64,000 nt of DNA from an uncultured Bacteroides sp. (GTDB lineage Bacteria; Bacteroidota; Bacteroidia; Bacteroidales; Bacteroidaceae): NCBI GenBank assembly GCA_944322285.1, contig CALUOR010000001.1, positions 85,549 to 149,548 of the forward strand, written 5' to 3'. Below are positions 25,117-34,707 of the stretch, one piece after another. Numbering within the stretch: the stretch's first letter is position 1; the number at the start of each line of letters is the position of its first letter. The position numbers were made by a program, and so were the translations under genes. The notes under the pieces are model-generated. The model saw only the letters and a list, made by a program, of their open reading frames with translations, was not told the DNA's origin and did not search any database.

Positions 25117-25209
25117 CCTCCGTCAGTCCCAGTTAAGAAGGACTGCAGTCCTAGCACGGCAGGACTCGAGTCCTAGCTAAGGAGGACTGCAGTCCTGGTT
25201 AAGTAGGAC
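25117..25209. repeat. tandem palindrome array, 22-bp period
   Basis: AGGACTGCAGTCCT (25139-25152), AGGACTCGAGTCCT (25161-25174) and AGGACTGCAGTCCT (25183-25196) recur every 22 bp, with degenerate half or worn units at 25117 and 25205. The 8-bp spacers vary (AGCACGGC, AGCTAAGG, GGTTAAGT). There is no gene between 24939 and 25334. Confidence 0.85.
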
Positions 25210-25272
25210 GGACGTAAAAACAAACTGTAAACTATTCTGCTTGTATTCTAAACCAACTCCATCCGCTATTCG

Positions 25273-25303
25273 TTTGCAGATTCTGTTTTTTATCGTAACT
25301 TTG
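25273..25303 (+). promoter_or_regulatory. promoter of the ThrE-type exporter gene
   Basis: TTTG (25273-25276), 19-bp spacer, TAACTTTG (25296-25303): a full match to the Bacteroidales consensus, 32 nt before the start codon. Confidence 0.8.
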
Positions 25304-25334
25304 CGCCCCGAAACATAAAAACAGATACGGAAAG

Positions 25335-26681
25335 ATGGCTAAGGCGTTAACTGACCAGGAAATAGCTTTGCTCAGACGGAAGCTTGACCTGCTACTCCGG
25401 ACGGGGAAACTATTGGTAGAAAGTGCGGCGGATACCAACCGCGTTGTGCGTAACATGAACCGCGTGGCGGCTTACTTGGGATTGCCCGAAGAGAAGCTGC
25501 ATATAGACGTGAGTTACACCATGCTGCTGGTGAATGTGAGCGACGGGCGGCATTCGTTCTCCAAGTTTCAGAAGTGCGAGAATCACGGCATCAATATGAC
25601 GGCCCTGTCGGAGATAAGCAAACTTTCCTGGAGGGCCATTGAAGAAGATTATTCCTTGGACCAATATGAGGAAGAACTGGAACGCATCCGGACGAAGAAA
25701 CGTAACTATGCGCCTCACTTGATAGCCATCGGGGCCGCCTTTGCCTGCGGTGGTTTCTGCAAGCTGTTCGGGGGCGACTGGCTGGCTTTTCTGTTCGCTT
25801 CCATTTGCGCCTTTGTGGGATTTAAGATGCGCGCCTACAGCAATGCGTTCGGCATCAATCATTATATGAGCATGGCCATTGCGGCTTTTGTGGCCACGTG
25901 TCTGGCTTATGCTACAACGTTTACAGGCTTGTCATCCACGCCTTATCATCCTTTATTGGCTTGCGCTTTGTTTATTGTGCCCGGTGTGCCGCTCATCAAT
26001 TGCGTAGACGACATGATAGACAATTACATCTCGGTAGGTATTGTCAGGGCGGTGAATACGGCACTGATCGTAGGAGCCATGGCATTTGGCATCGTGCTGG
26101 CTATGCGCCTGCTGATGATGGAAGACGTGGTGATAGACCGCAAGTTCAGCGAGCTGAGCATCGTGCCTCACGACACGTATTGGGCATACGCTTTTGCGGC
26201 CGCCATCTCGGCCATGGGTTTCTCCATGATATTCAATATCCAGCGACGCCTGTTGTGGGTGGTGGCCATTGGGGGAATGCTGGCCGTGTGTACGCGTAAC
26301 TTTGTGAACTTCGAGATGGGTTTCGGTCCGGTGGTAGGTTCCTTTATGGGCGCGCTGGTGGTAAGCCTGGTAGCGGTGAAGGCGGTGCATTGGTTTCATG
26401 TGCCCAACCATGTGCTGACCATTCCTTCCGTCATACCGATGATTCCCGGTGTATTGATGTATCGCTCGCTCTTCGGGCTTATCAACATGACGGGGGTAGT
26501 GGGCGAAGTGACGGCCGTGGTGTACAACGGCATTAATGCGTCTCTCATCATCCTATGCATCGCGTTGGGCGTGGCTTTGCCAAACATTGTGGCCCGCCGC
26601 TATATAGCCAAAGACCGCCGTCGCTTCCTGGCTGAAGAATTGCAGAAACGCAGGGAACGCGGGAAGTTTATAGAGTGGTAA
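25335..26681 (+). CDS. threonine/serine exporter, ThrE family
   Basis: 448 residues. A cytoplasmic N-terminal domain (DUF1212, residues 1-130) has LLLRTGKLLVESAADTNRV and ISKLSWRAIEE. About ten membrane helices follow in two sets of five, the second matching the ThrE/YjjB-type half (VIPMIPGVLMYRSLFGL). Both halves, encoded separately as YjjP and YjjB in E. coli, are fused here as in corynebacterial ThrE. It is expected to export threonine and serine, or dicarboxylates as in YjjPB, across the inner membrane. The substrate cannot be read from sequence. It converges on the next gene with a 10-bp gap and no visible terminator. Confidence 0.85.
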   Translation: MAKALTDQEIALLRRKLDLLLRTGKLLVESAADTNRVVRNMNRVAAYLGLPEEKLHIDVSYTMLLVNVSDGRHSFSKFQKCENHGINMTALSEISKLSWRAIEEDYSLDQYEEELERIRTKKRNYAPHLIAIGAAFACGGFCKLFGGDWLAFLFASICAFVGFKMRAYSNAFGINHYMSMAIAAFVATCLAYATTFTGLSSTPYHPLLACALFIVPGVPLINCVDDMIDNYISVGIVRAVNTALIVGAMAFGIVLAMRLLMMEDVVIDRKFSELSIVPHDTYWAYAFAAAISAMGFSMIFNIQRRLLWVVAIGGMLAVCTRNFVNFEMGFGPVVGSFMGALVVSLVAVKAVHWFHVPNHVLTIPSVIPMIPGVLMYRSLFGLINMTGVVGEVTAVVYNGINASLIILCIALGVALPNIVARRYIAKDRRRFLAEELQKRRERGKFIEW

Positions 26682-26691
26682 GAAATACGCT

Positions 26692-28989
26692 CTATTCGAT
26701 GAACCGGTAGTTGAAGAGTTGCCAGCCTAAGGTAAGCCCTACGTTCCATTCTTTTTTGGGCGAACTGTAATGATTGAGGTAAGCCGCTATGGTGCCGAAG
26801 GGAAGTTGGCATACAACGGACAACTCACCCATATACTGAAACTCGGAGAAAGCTTTGCCGTAATAGGCCTCGTTGTCCGCATTGCGCTTGATGGGGAAGA
26901 TGGGCATGAAGCCGTAGAACTCCGTGCGCAGGTGAAACATGTCGTTCAGCACGAATATCGGTTTGATGCCCGCCGCCATGTATTGATTGGCCCGAAAAGC
27001 CTCGTTGTACATGATTTGGCTATGTGGAGTAGGAGAGAACTCGCCGGCTTGCATCATAGTGGCCGCATAGTTGGACGAGAAATTCTTGGACGAATACAAG
27101 GCTTCGGCCAGCCATCCCAGCGTAAAATGAGGGCTCAGCGGATGGTATGCTTCCTTCATATAGGATATTTGCAGCCACGAATGTTTGCGTTTGAGCGAGG
27201 CTGCTTCCTGCGGTTTGCCGGGGGTGAACCATTCGTGTCCCGTGAATACTTGTGCCACGAGTTTCTCGTTATATCCTCCTGTGGGATATTGGCGTGCGTT
27301 GATGGTGCTTCCATAGAAGCCTATACTGCCTCCAATCAGTTTGTAGACGCTTTGGTCGGAGCGGTCATTCTCGAAATCGATGACGCTGGACTGATAATAG
27401 TTGTCGGTGAGCTTTCCGTATCCGAAACTAAACTCGGCACGCTTGTTGGACAGGAATGGCAAAGATACCATAAGTTTCACGAAACGTTCGTCCTTGGAGT
27501 TGAACGAAGGCCGGTTATTGCGGGAGAAAAGCTTGTCTTTCTTAAAATAATCGAAGGTGCTTACCGAGCCTATCAGACGAATGGCCGTGGGGATGCGTGT
27601 GGGCATGTCGATGCGTCCCATAAATTGGAAGTTGTTATATATTTTACCGATTTGTCCGTCCAGATAGATTTCCTTGGGGTAATAGTTCAAGTTTCGGTAG
27701 CCCAAACCAAGGTAGATTTGATTGGAGCTGGTAGTGGACACGCTTCCGCCTATCTTTACATAGAAATTCCTTCCCATTTTCACTTGCAGATGGAGTTCGT
27801 AAAGGTCTGTGGCTGGGTCATAGACGGCATGAGGGATGATTTCTTCTATCATATTGTCGGCCAAGAGGCGGAAATAGCCCCGCTTCAGGTCCTCGTAAGT
27901 AAATATTTCTTCGCTATCGCCATGAAATTCTTTCTTGATGTAGGCTTGTTGCTGCTCGTTGGCACCGGTGATGTAGATGTCCTTGAAGCGCAGTTGGGGA
28001 AGCGTGGTGCGGTAGACCATGCGTTTCAGGCGCACTTCTTCGGCACTCTCGCGCCGGGAGATGCGGCTCTTGATGGAATCCATCAGGCTCATGGTGCGGT
28101 TATAGCCGATGTCGTGCAATTCCTTCAGGCGGTCGAAGTCGAGCAGGTTGATATCGTTGTATTTAAAGGTCATGAGGATACCCACGGAGTCGGGGATGGT
28201 GTAGTCCGTCTTTTGCATAATCATGTTTTCCAATTGGCTCATCAGGTTATTTTCCTTCGGTATGCCGGGATTGCCTGCCACGACACTTCCGATGATGATG
28301 TCCGGGTGGAAATCCTTCATCATGATGTCCGTGGGGAAGTTGTTGTAAATGCCTCCGTCATAGGCCAGAACACTGTCTATCTCAATAGGCTTGAATACGA
28401 AAGGGAAGCTCATGGAAGCGCGTACCGCATCGCCTAAGTCTCCCTTACGCATGATGAGGGGACGCTTGTTGTACACGTCCGAGGCCACACACCGGAAGGG
28501 TACGAACAAACGGTCGAAATCGTTTCCACATGCGGCCGTAGCCCGTGCGAAGAGTTCCAGAAATACTACATTCATCTGGACAGGGTTCACCAAGTTGGTA
28601 GGGATATCCAGTTTAGGTTTGGCGTGTAGGGAGTCGGCTATGGAGAAACGCAGGTTCAGAAGCTCCGGCGTAGGGCGGTTCTTCTTGAAGAAATATTGGT
28701 ATCGGGACTCTATGCTGCCGGTATACCAGCGTTTGAATTCGTCCGACCCGATGAGTTTCTCCATATCATCGGGCGAATAACCCATGGCATACAAGGATCC
28801 GATGATGGCTCCCATTGAAGTTCCCGCTATGTAGTCTATGGGGATATTGTTCTCTTCCAGGGCGCGGATAATGCCTATATGCGTCATGCCTTTGGCTCCT
28901 CCACCACTTAGCACCAAGCCTACTTTCTGGGCGTGACTGGTTGGGAGCAGGCTAAGAATAAGTCCCATGAACAGAATAAATTTCCTCAT
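26692..28989 (-). CDS. patatin-like phospholipase with C-terminal outer-membrane barrel
   Basis: I prefer the ATG at 28989 (MRKFILFMGLILSLLPTSHAQ, a good signal peptide) over one five codons upstream, giving 765 residues. The patatin domain (about residues 22-270) has the oxyanion GGGAKG, the nucleophile in GTSMG and the second catalytic residue in YDGG. A POTRA-like segment follows, then about 400 residues of alternating amphipathic strands (GLGYRNLNYYPKEIYLDGQI) expected to form a 16-strand barrel of the BamA superfamily. This order is that of PlpD-type (type Vd) proteins. The enzyme probably hydrolyses lipids at or beyond the outer membrane; whether the patatin part is released is unknown. 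Confidence 0.88.
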   Translation of the reverse strand: MRKFILFMGLILSLLPTSHAQKVGLVLSGGGAKGMTHIGIIRALEENNIPIDYIAGTSMGAIIGSLYAMGYSPDDMEKLIGSDEFKRWYTGSIESRYQYFFKKNRPTPELLNLRFSIADSLHAKPKLDIPTNLVNPVQMNVVFLELFARATAACGNDFDRLFVPFRCVASDVYNKRPLIMRKGDLGDAVRASMSFPFVFKPIEIDSVLAYDGGIYNNFPTDIMMKDFHPDIIIGSVVAGNPGIPKENNLMSQLENMIMQKTDYTIPDSVGILMTFKYNDINLLDFDRLKELHDIGYNRTMSLMDSIKSRISRRESAEEVRLKRMVYRTTLPQLRFKDIYITGANEQQQAYIKKEFHGDSEEIFTYEDLKRGYFRLLADNMIEEIIPHAVYDPATDLYELHLQVKMGRNFYVKIGGSVSTTSSNQIYLGLGYRNLNYYPKEIYLDGQIGKIYNNFQFMGRIDMPTRIPTAIRLIGSVSTFDYFKKDKLFSRNNRPSFNSKDERFVKLMVSLPFLSNKRAEFSFGYGKLTDNYYQSSVIDFENDRSDQSVYKLIGGSIGFYGSTINARQYPTGGYNEKLVAQVFTGHEWFTPGKPQEAASLKRKHSWLQISYMKEAYHPLSPHFTLGWLAEALYSSKNFSSNYAATMMQAGEFSPTPHSQIMYNEAFRANQYMAAGIKPIFVLNDMFHLRTEFYGFMPIFPIKRNADNEAYYGKAFSEFQYMGELSVVCQLPFGTIAAYLNHYSSPKKEWNVGLTLGWQLFNYRFIE

Positions 28990-29028
28990 ATTGTGTTTCG
29001 GCATATAGGTTTATATGATTTTTATCCT

Positions 29029-29036
29029 CAAATATA
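29029..29036 (-). promoter_or_regulatory. -7 box of the patatin gene
   Basis: TATATTTG on the minus strand (CAAATATA on plus), 40 nt upstream of the chosen start; no clear -33 box. Confidence 0.45.
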
Positions 29037-29101
29037 GGAATAGTTTTTGAAACAGGCCTTGTATTTGGGGAAATAAATGCCTTTTTCTATGCGGAAAAGG
29101 A

Positions 29102-29141
29102 CAAAAAAACATCGCGATGGGTAAAAATCCATTCGCGATGT
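29102..29141 (-). terminator. htpG terminator
   Basis: ACATCGCGAATGGAT and its partner ATCCATCGCGATGT-like arm (plus 29109-29141) form a long stem that ends in seven U on the minus strand. Confidence 0.85.
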
Positions 29142-29174
29142 TCTCCGTTTATGATGGTTAAGTTTAAAAGGGGC

Positions 29175-31223
29175 TTATTTTATCAGGTCGATGCTCCGTT
29201 TGACGAATTTGTCCAGTGCCTCACCCTTTAGCATGCCGTTCTGCAGTAAAGCCAGGTCGATGAGTTGCTTGATGACGGGATTCTTCGATGCGTAGTCCGT
29301 GTAGACGGCGTCTTTCTTTGCCTTCAGTTCATCCCATTTCTTGTTCAGGTCGGTCAACTCGTCTTTCTCGGCGGTAGGAATTTCTTCGTCTTTCTTGCCT
29401 TCGTGGCTCTTCTTCAGGGCATCGCGGCGTGTGTTCACTTCGTCCATCTCCTGCTGAACGGGAGCTACATCCGAAGCACATGCCTGCTCTTCGTCGGTCA
29501 ATACGCCTTTCACCAATTTGTGGTCGGCGTTTAGCACGAGGTTGAACATGTTCGGCATGTCGCCATAGAAACTCATGCCTGCCTGGATGTTGGCCATCTC
29601 CTTCATACGGCGCATGTACTCGCTTTGGGTAATCATCACCGGCAGGGCGTTTTCGCCCAAGGACTGAGCCATGACGTAGAATTCCGTCTTGTCCGTCTTG
29701 GGGAGCTGGCTCTTGAACATCGTGGAGAGCACTTCGCGGTCGTGGGCTTGCACCTCATCGTCTTTCTTGTCCTCCTTGGCAATCAGGTTGTCCAGTGTGT
29801 CGCTATCCACACGGGTGAAGCGAACCTTCTCAAACTTCTGTTCCAGCATGCTGACCACGGCAATGTCCAGCTGACCGTCCATCAGGAGCACGTTGTAGCC
29901 CTTGTTCTTGGCGGCTTCTATGTAGCTGTATTGCTCGTCCTTGTTGTTGGCGTAGAGGTATATGAGGGTGCCGTCCTTATCGGTCTGATTGTCCTTTATC
30001 AAAGTCTTGTATTCCTCGAAAGTGTAGAACTTGCCATCGGTGTCGGTCAGGAGGGCGAAGTCCTTGGCACGGTCGTAGAAGTCCTCTTGCGTCAGCATGC
30101 CGTAGTCGATGAATATCTTCAGGTCGTTCCATTTCTCCTCAAACTGCTTACGGTCGTTCTTGAAGATGGATTGCAGGCGGTCTGACACTTTCTTGGTGAT
30201 GTAGGTGGAGATTTTCTTCACGTTCGAGTCGCTTTGCAGGTACGAGCGCGACACATTCAACGGGATGTCCGGCGAGTCGAGCACGCCATGCAGCAGGGTG
30301 AGGAAGTCGGGCACGATGCCTTCCACGGAGTCGGTCACATACACCTGGTTGCAATAAAGCTGTATCTTGTTGCGGTTCAGCTCGATGTTGCTCTTTACCT
30401 TGGGGAAGTATAGGATGCCGGTCAGGTGGAACGGGTAGTCCACGTTGAGGTGAATCCAAAACAGGGGCTCGTCGCTCATGGGGTAGAGGTCGCGGTAGAA
30501 CTTCTTGTAGTCCTCATCCTTCAGCTCGCTGGGCTTGCGTGTCCACAAGGGCATGGTGTCGTTGATGATGTTGTCCTCCTCGGTCTCCACCTGCTTTCCG
30601 TCTTTCCACTCTTTCTTCTTGCCGAAGGCGATGGGCACGGGCAGGAAGCGGCAATACTTGCTGAGCAGGGAAGAGATGCGGGCTTCTTCCAGAAACTCTT
30701 TGCAATCATCGTCCACATAGAGCACGATGTCCGTGCCGCGGTCGGCCTTGTCGCATTCCTCAATGGTGAACTCCGGACTTCCATCACAAGTCCACTTCAC
30801 GGCCTGTGCGCCTTCCTTATAGGACTTGGTAATAATTTCTACCTTCTTGGCTACCATGAAAGCGGAGTAGAAGCCCAGCCCGAAGTGTCCGATGATGGCG
30901 TTCGCATCGTTTTTATATTTCTCCAAAAAGTCGTTTGCGCCCGAGAAGGCTATCTGATTGATATACTTGTCAATTTCTTCGGCAGTCAGTCCGAGTCCTC
31001 TATCTGACACGGTGATAGTGTCCTTTCCCAAGCTGACATGAATGGTAAGGTCGCCCGCCTCTCCCTGAAACTCGCCCATGGAGATAAGCGTTTTCAACTT
31101 TTGCGTGGCGTCTACAGCGTTTGATACCAGTTCGCGAAGGAAGATTTCGTGATCGCTGTACAAGAATTTTTTGATGACGGGGAAGATGTTTTCAGTGGTT
31201 ACCCCAATATTTCCTTTTTGCAT
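29175..31223 (-). CDS. htpG: Hsp90 chaperone HtpG
   Basis: The ATG at 31223 gives 682 residues beginning MQKGNIGVTTENIFP, the usual Bacteroidales start. The frame is open upstream, but that part is not Hsp90-like and runs into the clpC terminator. The N-terminal GHKL ATPase has ELVSNAVDA, DRGLGL and IGHFGLGFYSAFMVA. The middle domain has the LPLNVSRSYLQ segment (here IPLNVSRSYLQ) and the C-terminal dimerisation domain is complete. Cytosolic ATP-dependent chaperone for late folding of client proteins. It lies in the same orientation as clpC but each has its own terminator. Confidence 0.96.
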   Translation of the reverse strand: MQKGNIGVTTENIFPVIKKFLYSDHEIFLRELVSNAVDATQKLKTLISMGEFQGEAGDLTIHVSLGKDTITVSDRGLGLTAEEIDKYINQIAFSGANDFLEKYKNDANAIIGHFGLGFYSAFMVAKKVEIITKSYKEGAQAVKWTCDGSPEFTIEECDKADRGTDIVLYVDDDCKEFLEEARISSLLSKYCRFLPVPIAFGKKKEWKDGKQVETEEDNIINDTMPLWTRKPSELKDEDYKKFYRDLYPMSDEPLFWIHLNVDYPFHLTGILYFPKVKSNIELNRNKIQLYCNQVYVTDSVEGIVPDFLTLLHGVLDSPDIPLNVSRSYLQSDSNVKKISTYITKKVSDRLQSIFKNDRKQFEEKWNDLKIFIDYGMLTQEDFYDRAKDFALLTDTDGKFYTFEEYKTLIKDNQTDKDGTLIYLYANNKDEQYSYIEAAKNKGYNVLLMDGQLDIAVVSMLEQKFEKVRFTRVDSDTLDNLIAKEDKKDDEVQAHDREVLSTMFKSQLPKTDKTEFYVMAQSLGENALPVMITQSEYMRRMKEMANIQAGMSFYGDMPNMFNLVLNADHKLVKGVLTDEEQACASDVAPVQQEMDEVNTRRDALKKSHEGKKDEEIPTAEKDELTDLNKKWDELKAKKDAVYTDYASKNPVIKQLIDLALLQNGMLKGEALDKFVKRSIDLIK

Positions 31224-31273
31224 TTTTACTTTATATTTGATTTTACATATTTTTTTCTGATAGGGTAGGGTAC

Positions 31274-31303
31274 AAAAAAAATGCCAGCCCGTGCGGGGCT
31301 GAC
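31274..31303 (-). terminator. clpC terminator
   Basis: On the minus strand GTCAGCCC-CGCAC-GGGCTGGC is followed by ATTTTTTTT. It lies between the clpC stop and the htpG start. Confidence 0.85.
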
Positions 31304-31336
31304 ATTTTGTCCTTGCACTGACAGATATGTCTGTTT

Positions 31337-33868
31337 CTATTGTTTCATGTCCAGCGTTTCGCTGTTTTCGTCCCACGTGACATGGATAGTGTCGCCCGGC
31401 CGGAGTTCGGAGCCGACTATCATTTCCGAGAGTCCGTCTTCCAGGTACGTCTGCACGGCGCGTTTCAGGGGGCGTGCGCCAAATTGCACGTCATAGCCTT
31501 TCTTGGCCAGGAATTGCTTGGCCTGTCCGTCCACTTCCAAATGATAGCCGGTGGCCTCGACGCGCCCGTAGAGGGCGTCCAGCTCGATGTCTACTATCTT
31601 CACGATGTCCTCCGGGGTGAGCTGGTCGAAGGTGATGATGTCGTCCAGGCGGTTCAGAAACTCGGGCGAGAAGGTCTTGTTCAGCGCTTTCTGGATTACT
31701 CCGCGCGAGTATTCGCGGTCGTCCGTGCGGTTTTGGGCGGCGAAGCCCACGCCCCGTCCGAACTCCTTCAGTTGGCGTGTGCCTATGTTGGAGGTCATGA
31801 TGATGACGGTGTTCTTGAAGTCTATCGTGCGGCCCGTGTTGTCCGTCAGGCGTCCTTCGTCCAATACTTGCAGGAGGATGTTGAACACGTCGGAATGGGC
31901 TTTCTCAATCTCGTCCAGCAGGATGATGGAGTAGGGCTTGCGGCGCACGCGCTCGGTCAGCTGTCCGCCTTCCTCGTAGCCCACGTAGCCCGGTGCGGCG
32001 CCTATCATGCGCGATACGGTGTACTTCTCCATGTATTCGCTCATGTCGATGCGTATCAGGGCATCGTCCGACCCGAACATGAAGCGTGCCAGCTGCTTGG
32101 CCAGGTGGGTCTTGCCCACGCCCGTAGGTCCCAGGAACATGAACGTGCCGATGGGGCGGTTGGGGTCTTTCAGGCCGACGCGGCTGCGCACGATGGCCTT
32201 CACCACCTTGTCGATGGCCGTGTCCTGGCCGATGACCTTGGAGCGCAGCTCCTCCTTCATGCCGGAGAGCTTGACGCCTTCGGCATGCGCCATACGCTGT
32301 ACGGGTACGCCCGACATCATGGACACCACGTTGGCTATCTCTTCCTCATCTACGGTCTCGCGGCGGTCCTTCAGGCTTCGTTCCCATGCCTCTTTCATGG
32401 CGTCCAGCTGGGCGGAGAGGGATTTCTCGCGGTCGCGGTATCCGGCGGCCAGTTCGAAGTTTTGCGAGCGCACGGCCTCGCCCTTTTGCAGGCGCGCCAT
32501 CTCGATGAGCTTTTCTTGCTCTTCTATCTCCTTGGGCACGCTGATGTTGGTCAGGTGCACGCGCGCTCCGGCTTCGTCCAGGGCGTCGATGGCCTTGTCC
32601 GGGAAGCTGCGGTCGCTGATGTAGCGTGCCGTGAGCCTGACGCAGGCATCCAGCGCCTCGTCCGTGTAGCGCACGTTATGATGGTCCTCGTATCTCTCTT
32701 TGATGTTCTTCAGTATCTGCAGCGTTTCTTCCTCTGTGGTAGGCTCTACGATGATTTTCTGGAAACGCCGCTCCAGGGCGCCGTCCTTCTCAATGCTCTT
32801 GCGGTATTCGTCCAGGGTGGTGGCGCCGATGCACTGTATCTCGCCCCTCGCCAGGGCGGGTTTCAGCATGTTGGCGGCGTCCATGGTGCCGGGCGCCGAT
32901 CCCGCGCCGACGATGGTGTGTATCTCGTCGATGAAGAGGATGACGTTGGGGTTCTTCTGCAGCTCGTTGATGATGGAGCGAATGCGCTCTTCGAACTGGC
33001 CGCGGTATTTCGTGCCGGCCACTACGCCGGCCATGTCGAGCATAATCACGCGTTTGTCGAACAGCACGCGCGACACTTTCTTCTCGTTGATGCGCAGGGC
33101 CAGTCCCTCTACGATAGCCGACTTGCCCACGCCCGGCTCGCCTATCAGCACGGGGTTGTTCTTCTTGCGGCGGCTCAGGATTTGGGCCAAACGCTCTATC
33201 TCGCGCTCTCGTCCCACTACGGGGTCCAACTTGCCCTCGGCGGCAGCGCGGGTGATGTCCGTGCCGAAGTTGTCCAGCACGGGCGTGTCGTTATTAGGTT
33301 TCCGTTGCGTGGTCTGCGTTGAATACTGTCCGGCCGAGCCTGCCATATTGTCAGAGCGGGCAGACATCATTTCCTCCTCATCATCTTCATCGTCTTCGGC
33401 AAAGCCCATGCCCGCGTTGGGGTTGGCAGACTTTTGGGTCACTAAATCAAATACTTTCTCGTAAGTTATCTGATTGTCTTCCAGCACGATTGAAGCCGTG
33501 GCATCCTCGTTCTTCAGGATAGCCAGCAGCAAGTGCTCCGTATCGGCCACGGGGCTTTTAAGCAGGCGGGCTTCCAAAATGCTGATTTTCAGTATACGTG
33601 TGGCTTCTGCAGTCAGAGGGAATTCACCTCCTTCCGGCATTTTGTGATGGTCGATTTCTGCTCTTTTCACTTGGCTTTCGATGTCGGCTTTTATAAGGTT
33701 CAGATTGGCATCCAGTTTCCGTAGTATTTCCACGGCTTTACCCGTGCCTTCGCGCAACAAGCCAAGCAGTAGTTGTCCAGGCCCTATGTAGTTGGTTCTC
33801 AGTCGTTCGGCTTCTTCTTTGCTGTAAGCCAGTGCTTCCGAAACTTTTTGCGAAAATTGATTGTTCAT
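31337..33868 (-). CDS. clpC: AAA+ unfoldase ClpC
   Basis: The ATG at 33868 ([13 protein letters not shown]) gives 843 residues; a longer open frame upstream crosses the promoter and is not Clp-like. The Clp N-domain repeats occupy about residues 1-150, AAA1 has Walker A GEPGVGKS and FIDEIHT, and AAA2 has GPTGVGKT and LDEIEKAH. Between them lies a short middle region with a UVR-like segment ([16 protein letters not shown]), which marks ClpC/ClpA-type rather than ClpB-type proteins. It unfolds proteins for ClpP or disaggregates them with adaptors. Stress-type regulation is likely, but no CIRCE-like operator is visible; a standard promoter lies upstream. Confidence 0.93.
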   Translation of the reverse strand: MNNQFSQKVSEALAYSKEEAERLRTNYIGPGQLLLGLLREGTGKAVEILRKLDANLNLIKADIESQVKRAEIDHHKMPEGGEFPLTAEATRILKISILEARLLKSPVADTEHLLLAILKNEDATASIVLEDNQITYEKVFDLVTQKSANPNAGMGFAEDDEDDEEEMMSARSDNMAGSAGQYSTQTTQRKPNNDTPVLDNFGTDITRAAAEGKLDPVVGREREIERLAQILSRRKKNNPVLIGEPGVGKSAIVEGLALRINEKKVSRVLFDKRVIMLDMAGVVAGTKYRGQFEERIRSIINELQKNPNVILFIDEIHTIVGAGSAPGTMDAANMLKPALARGEIQCIGATTLDEYRKSIEKDGALERRFQKIIVEPTTEEETLQILKNIKERYEDHHNVRYTDEALDACVRLTARYISDRSFPDKAIDALDEAGARVHLTNISVPKEIEEQEKLIEMARLQKGEAVRSQNFELAAGYRDREKSLSAQLDAMKEAWERSLKDRRETVDEEEIANVVSMMSGVPVQRMAHAEGVKLSGMKEELRSKVIGQDTAIDKVVKAIVRSRVGLKDPNRPIGTFMFLGPTGVGKTHLAKQLARFMFGSDDALIRIDMSEYMEKYTVSRMIGAAPGYVGYEEGGQLTERVRRKPYSIILLDEIEKAHSDVFNILLQVLDEGRLTDNTGRTIDFKNTVIIMTSNIGTRQLKEFGRGVGFAAQNRTDDREYSRGVIQKALNKTFSPEFLNRLDDIITFDQLTPEDIVKIVDIELDALYGRVEATGYHLEVDGQAKQFLAKKGYDVQFGARPLKRAVQTYLEDGLSEMIVGSELRPGDTIHVTWDENSETLDMKQ

Positions 33869-33894
33869 GTACAATGTTCTCCGTTTAGTGTTTG

Positions 33895-33925
33895 CAAAGA
33901 TACAACTATTTTTTATATGTCCCAA
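33895..33925 (-). promoter_or_regulatory. clpC promoter
   Basis: On the minus strand TTG (plus CAA 33923-33925), 20-bp spacer, TATCTTTG (plus CAAAGATA 33895-33902), about 27 nt before the start. Confidence 0.7.
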
Positions 33926-34072
33926 TAGGGGTATTCTTTTTTCCGCAAATAGTGTGCCAAAACAATTCTTTCGCGAAGGAATGGCAAGCACTCCGCCAAG
34001 CATTGCCCGTCCGTCCTCCCCCTCCCGAATGTCATTAGGGGTAATCAAAATATTGTAACGACATAAGCTGTA

Positions 34073-34355
34073 AGGCTTCCTCTCCGCATGCCTTCACCTT
34101 CGCTCTGAGCGTTTGCATTTCTTCACACTTAGCAAAGGCGTTGCCCTTACAGATGACAGATGACAGTTTCAAAAAATAGATTTTCCCGGTTTTCGCCCCA
34201 ATGAAAAAGAAAATGACATATATACTTATAATATATATATATTATATATATATAATATATATATATATTATATTTTTGTTTATACTTTTTTCTCGCAGTC
34301 CTTTCTTCTCGTTTTTCAATTTTCAAAAACTGTCATCTGTCATCTGTAAGGGGTT
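34073..34355. repeat. inverted-repeat element with GATGACA arms and AT centre, copy A
   Basis: CCCTTACAGATGACAGATG continues as ACAGTTTCAAAAAA (34146-34175) and is inverted at about 34321-34352 (TTTCAAAAACTGTCATCTG, TCATCTGTAAGGGG). Inside each arm is a CCCGGTTTTCGC stretch on the left and a TTCTCG-rich one on the right. The centre (34224-34276) is an almost pure alternation of A and T. The 80 bp left of it (34073-34152) also start and end with TGTAAGG and CCTTACA. The element occupies the divergent promoter region between clpC and gyrA. Confidence 0.8.
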
Positions 34356-34508
34356 GGAAGTGTTAATGAATGTAATTAGTCGCATCAATCACTATTCGTA
34401 TTTGCATGGATTGAAAGATATTGTCATTTATTGCGTGTTTTGTAATGGCGCGCAGGATGAACGCAGATTTTTAAGGGGGTTCGCTCAGAATGACAGGCAC
34501 AGTGAAAA

Positions 34509-34562
34509 AAACTTTTTATCTCTGTGCCTCCGTGTCTTTGTGTTCGTAAATTAATTCCCATT
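34509..34562. repeat. half of a palindromic element with 9-bp arm units
   Basis: TCTGTGCCTCCGTGTCTTTG is a run of 9-bp units and is followed by TAAATTAATTCCCATT (34547-34562), the same outer end as the composite elements. The matching left half is not found. Fragments typical of other repeats (GAACGCAGATTT, TTCGCTCAGAATGACA) lie just before it at about 34459-34497. Confidence 0.6.
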
Positions 34563-34626
34563 TTCACCTACACATTAGTCGGACAAATGGATAAACCTCA
34601 TTTTTTAAAGTTTCCGCTCCAAAAGA

Positions 34627-34658
34627 TTTGTGTATGTCGTGGAAAAGCCGTACCTTAG
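34627..34658 (+). promoter_or_regulatory. gyrA promoter
   Basis: TTTG (34627-34630), 20-bp spacer, TACCTTAG (34651-34658), one mismatch from TAnnTTTG. Confidence 0.6.
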
Positions 34659-34707
34659 CGTGGTTTTTCGTGAAAGAAGAGATTATAATTAATTAAAAAC
34701 GTTGTAA

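Noticed and set aside
25117-25209. CRISPR-like array with 14-bp repeats and 8-bp spacers
   Set aside because: Repeat and spacer are far too short and the units are perfect palindromes; a tandem binding-site or hairpin array fits better.
26770-28437. Long plus-strand frame opposite the patatin gene
   Set aside because: Shadow frame; the minus strand has the patatin motifs, a signal peptide and a promoter.
31224-31376. N-terminal extension of htpG
   Set aside because: It runs through the clpC terminator and is unlike any Hsp90 N-terminus.
31340-33322. Long plus-strand frame opposite clpC
   Set aside because: Shadow of a strongly biased gene, no recognisable motifs.
33869-34048. N-terminal extension of clpC
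   Set aside because: The extra residues are not Clp-like and the stretch contains the promoter with TTG-N20-TATCTTTG; the ATG at 33868 is the natural start.
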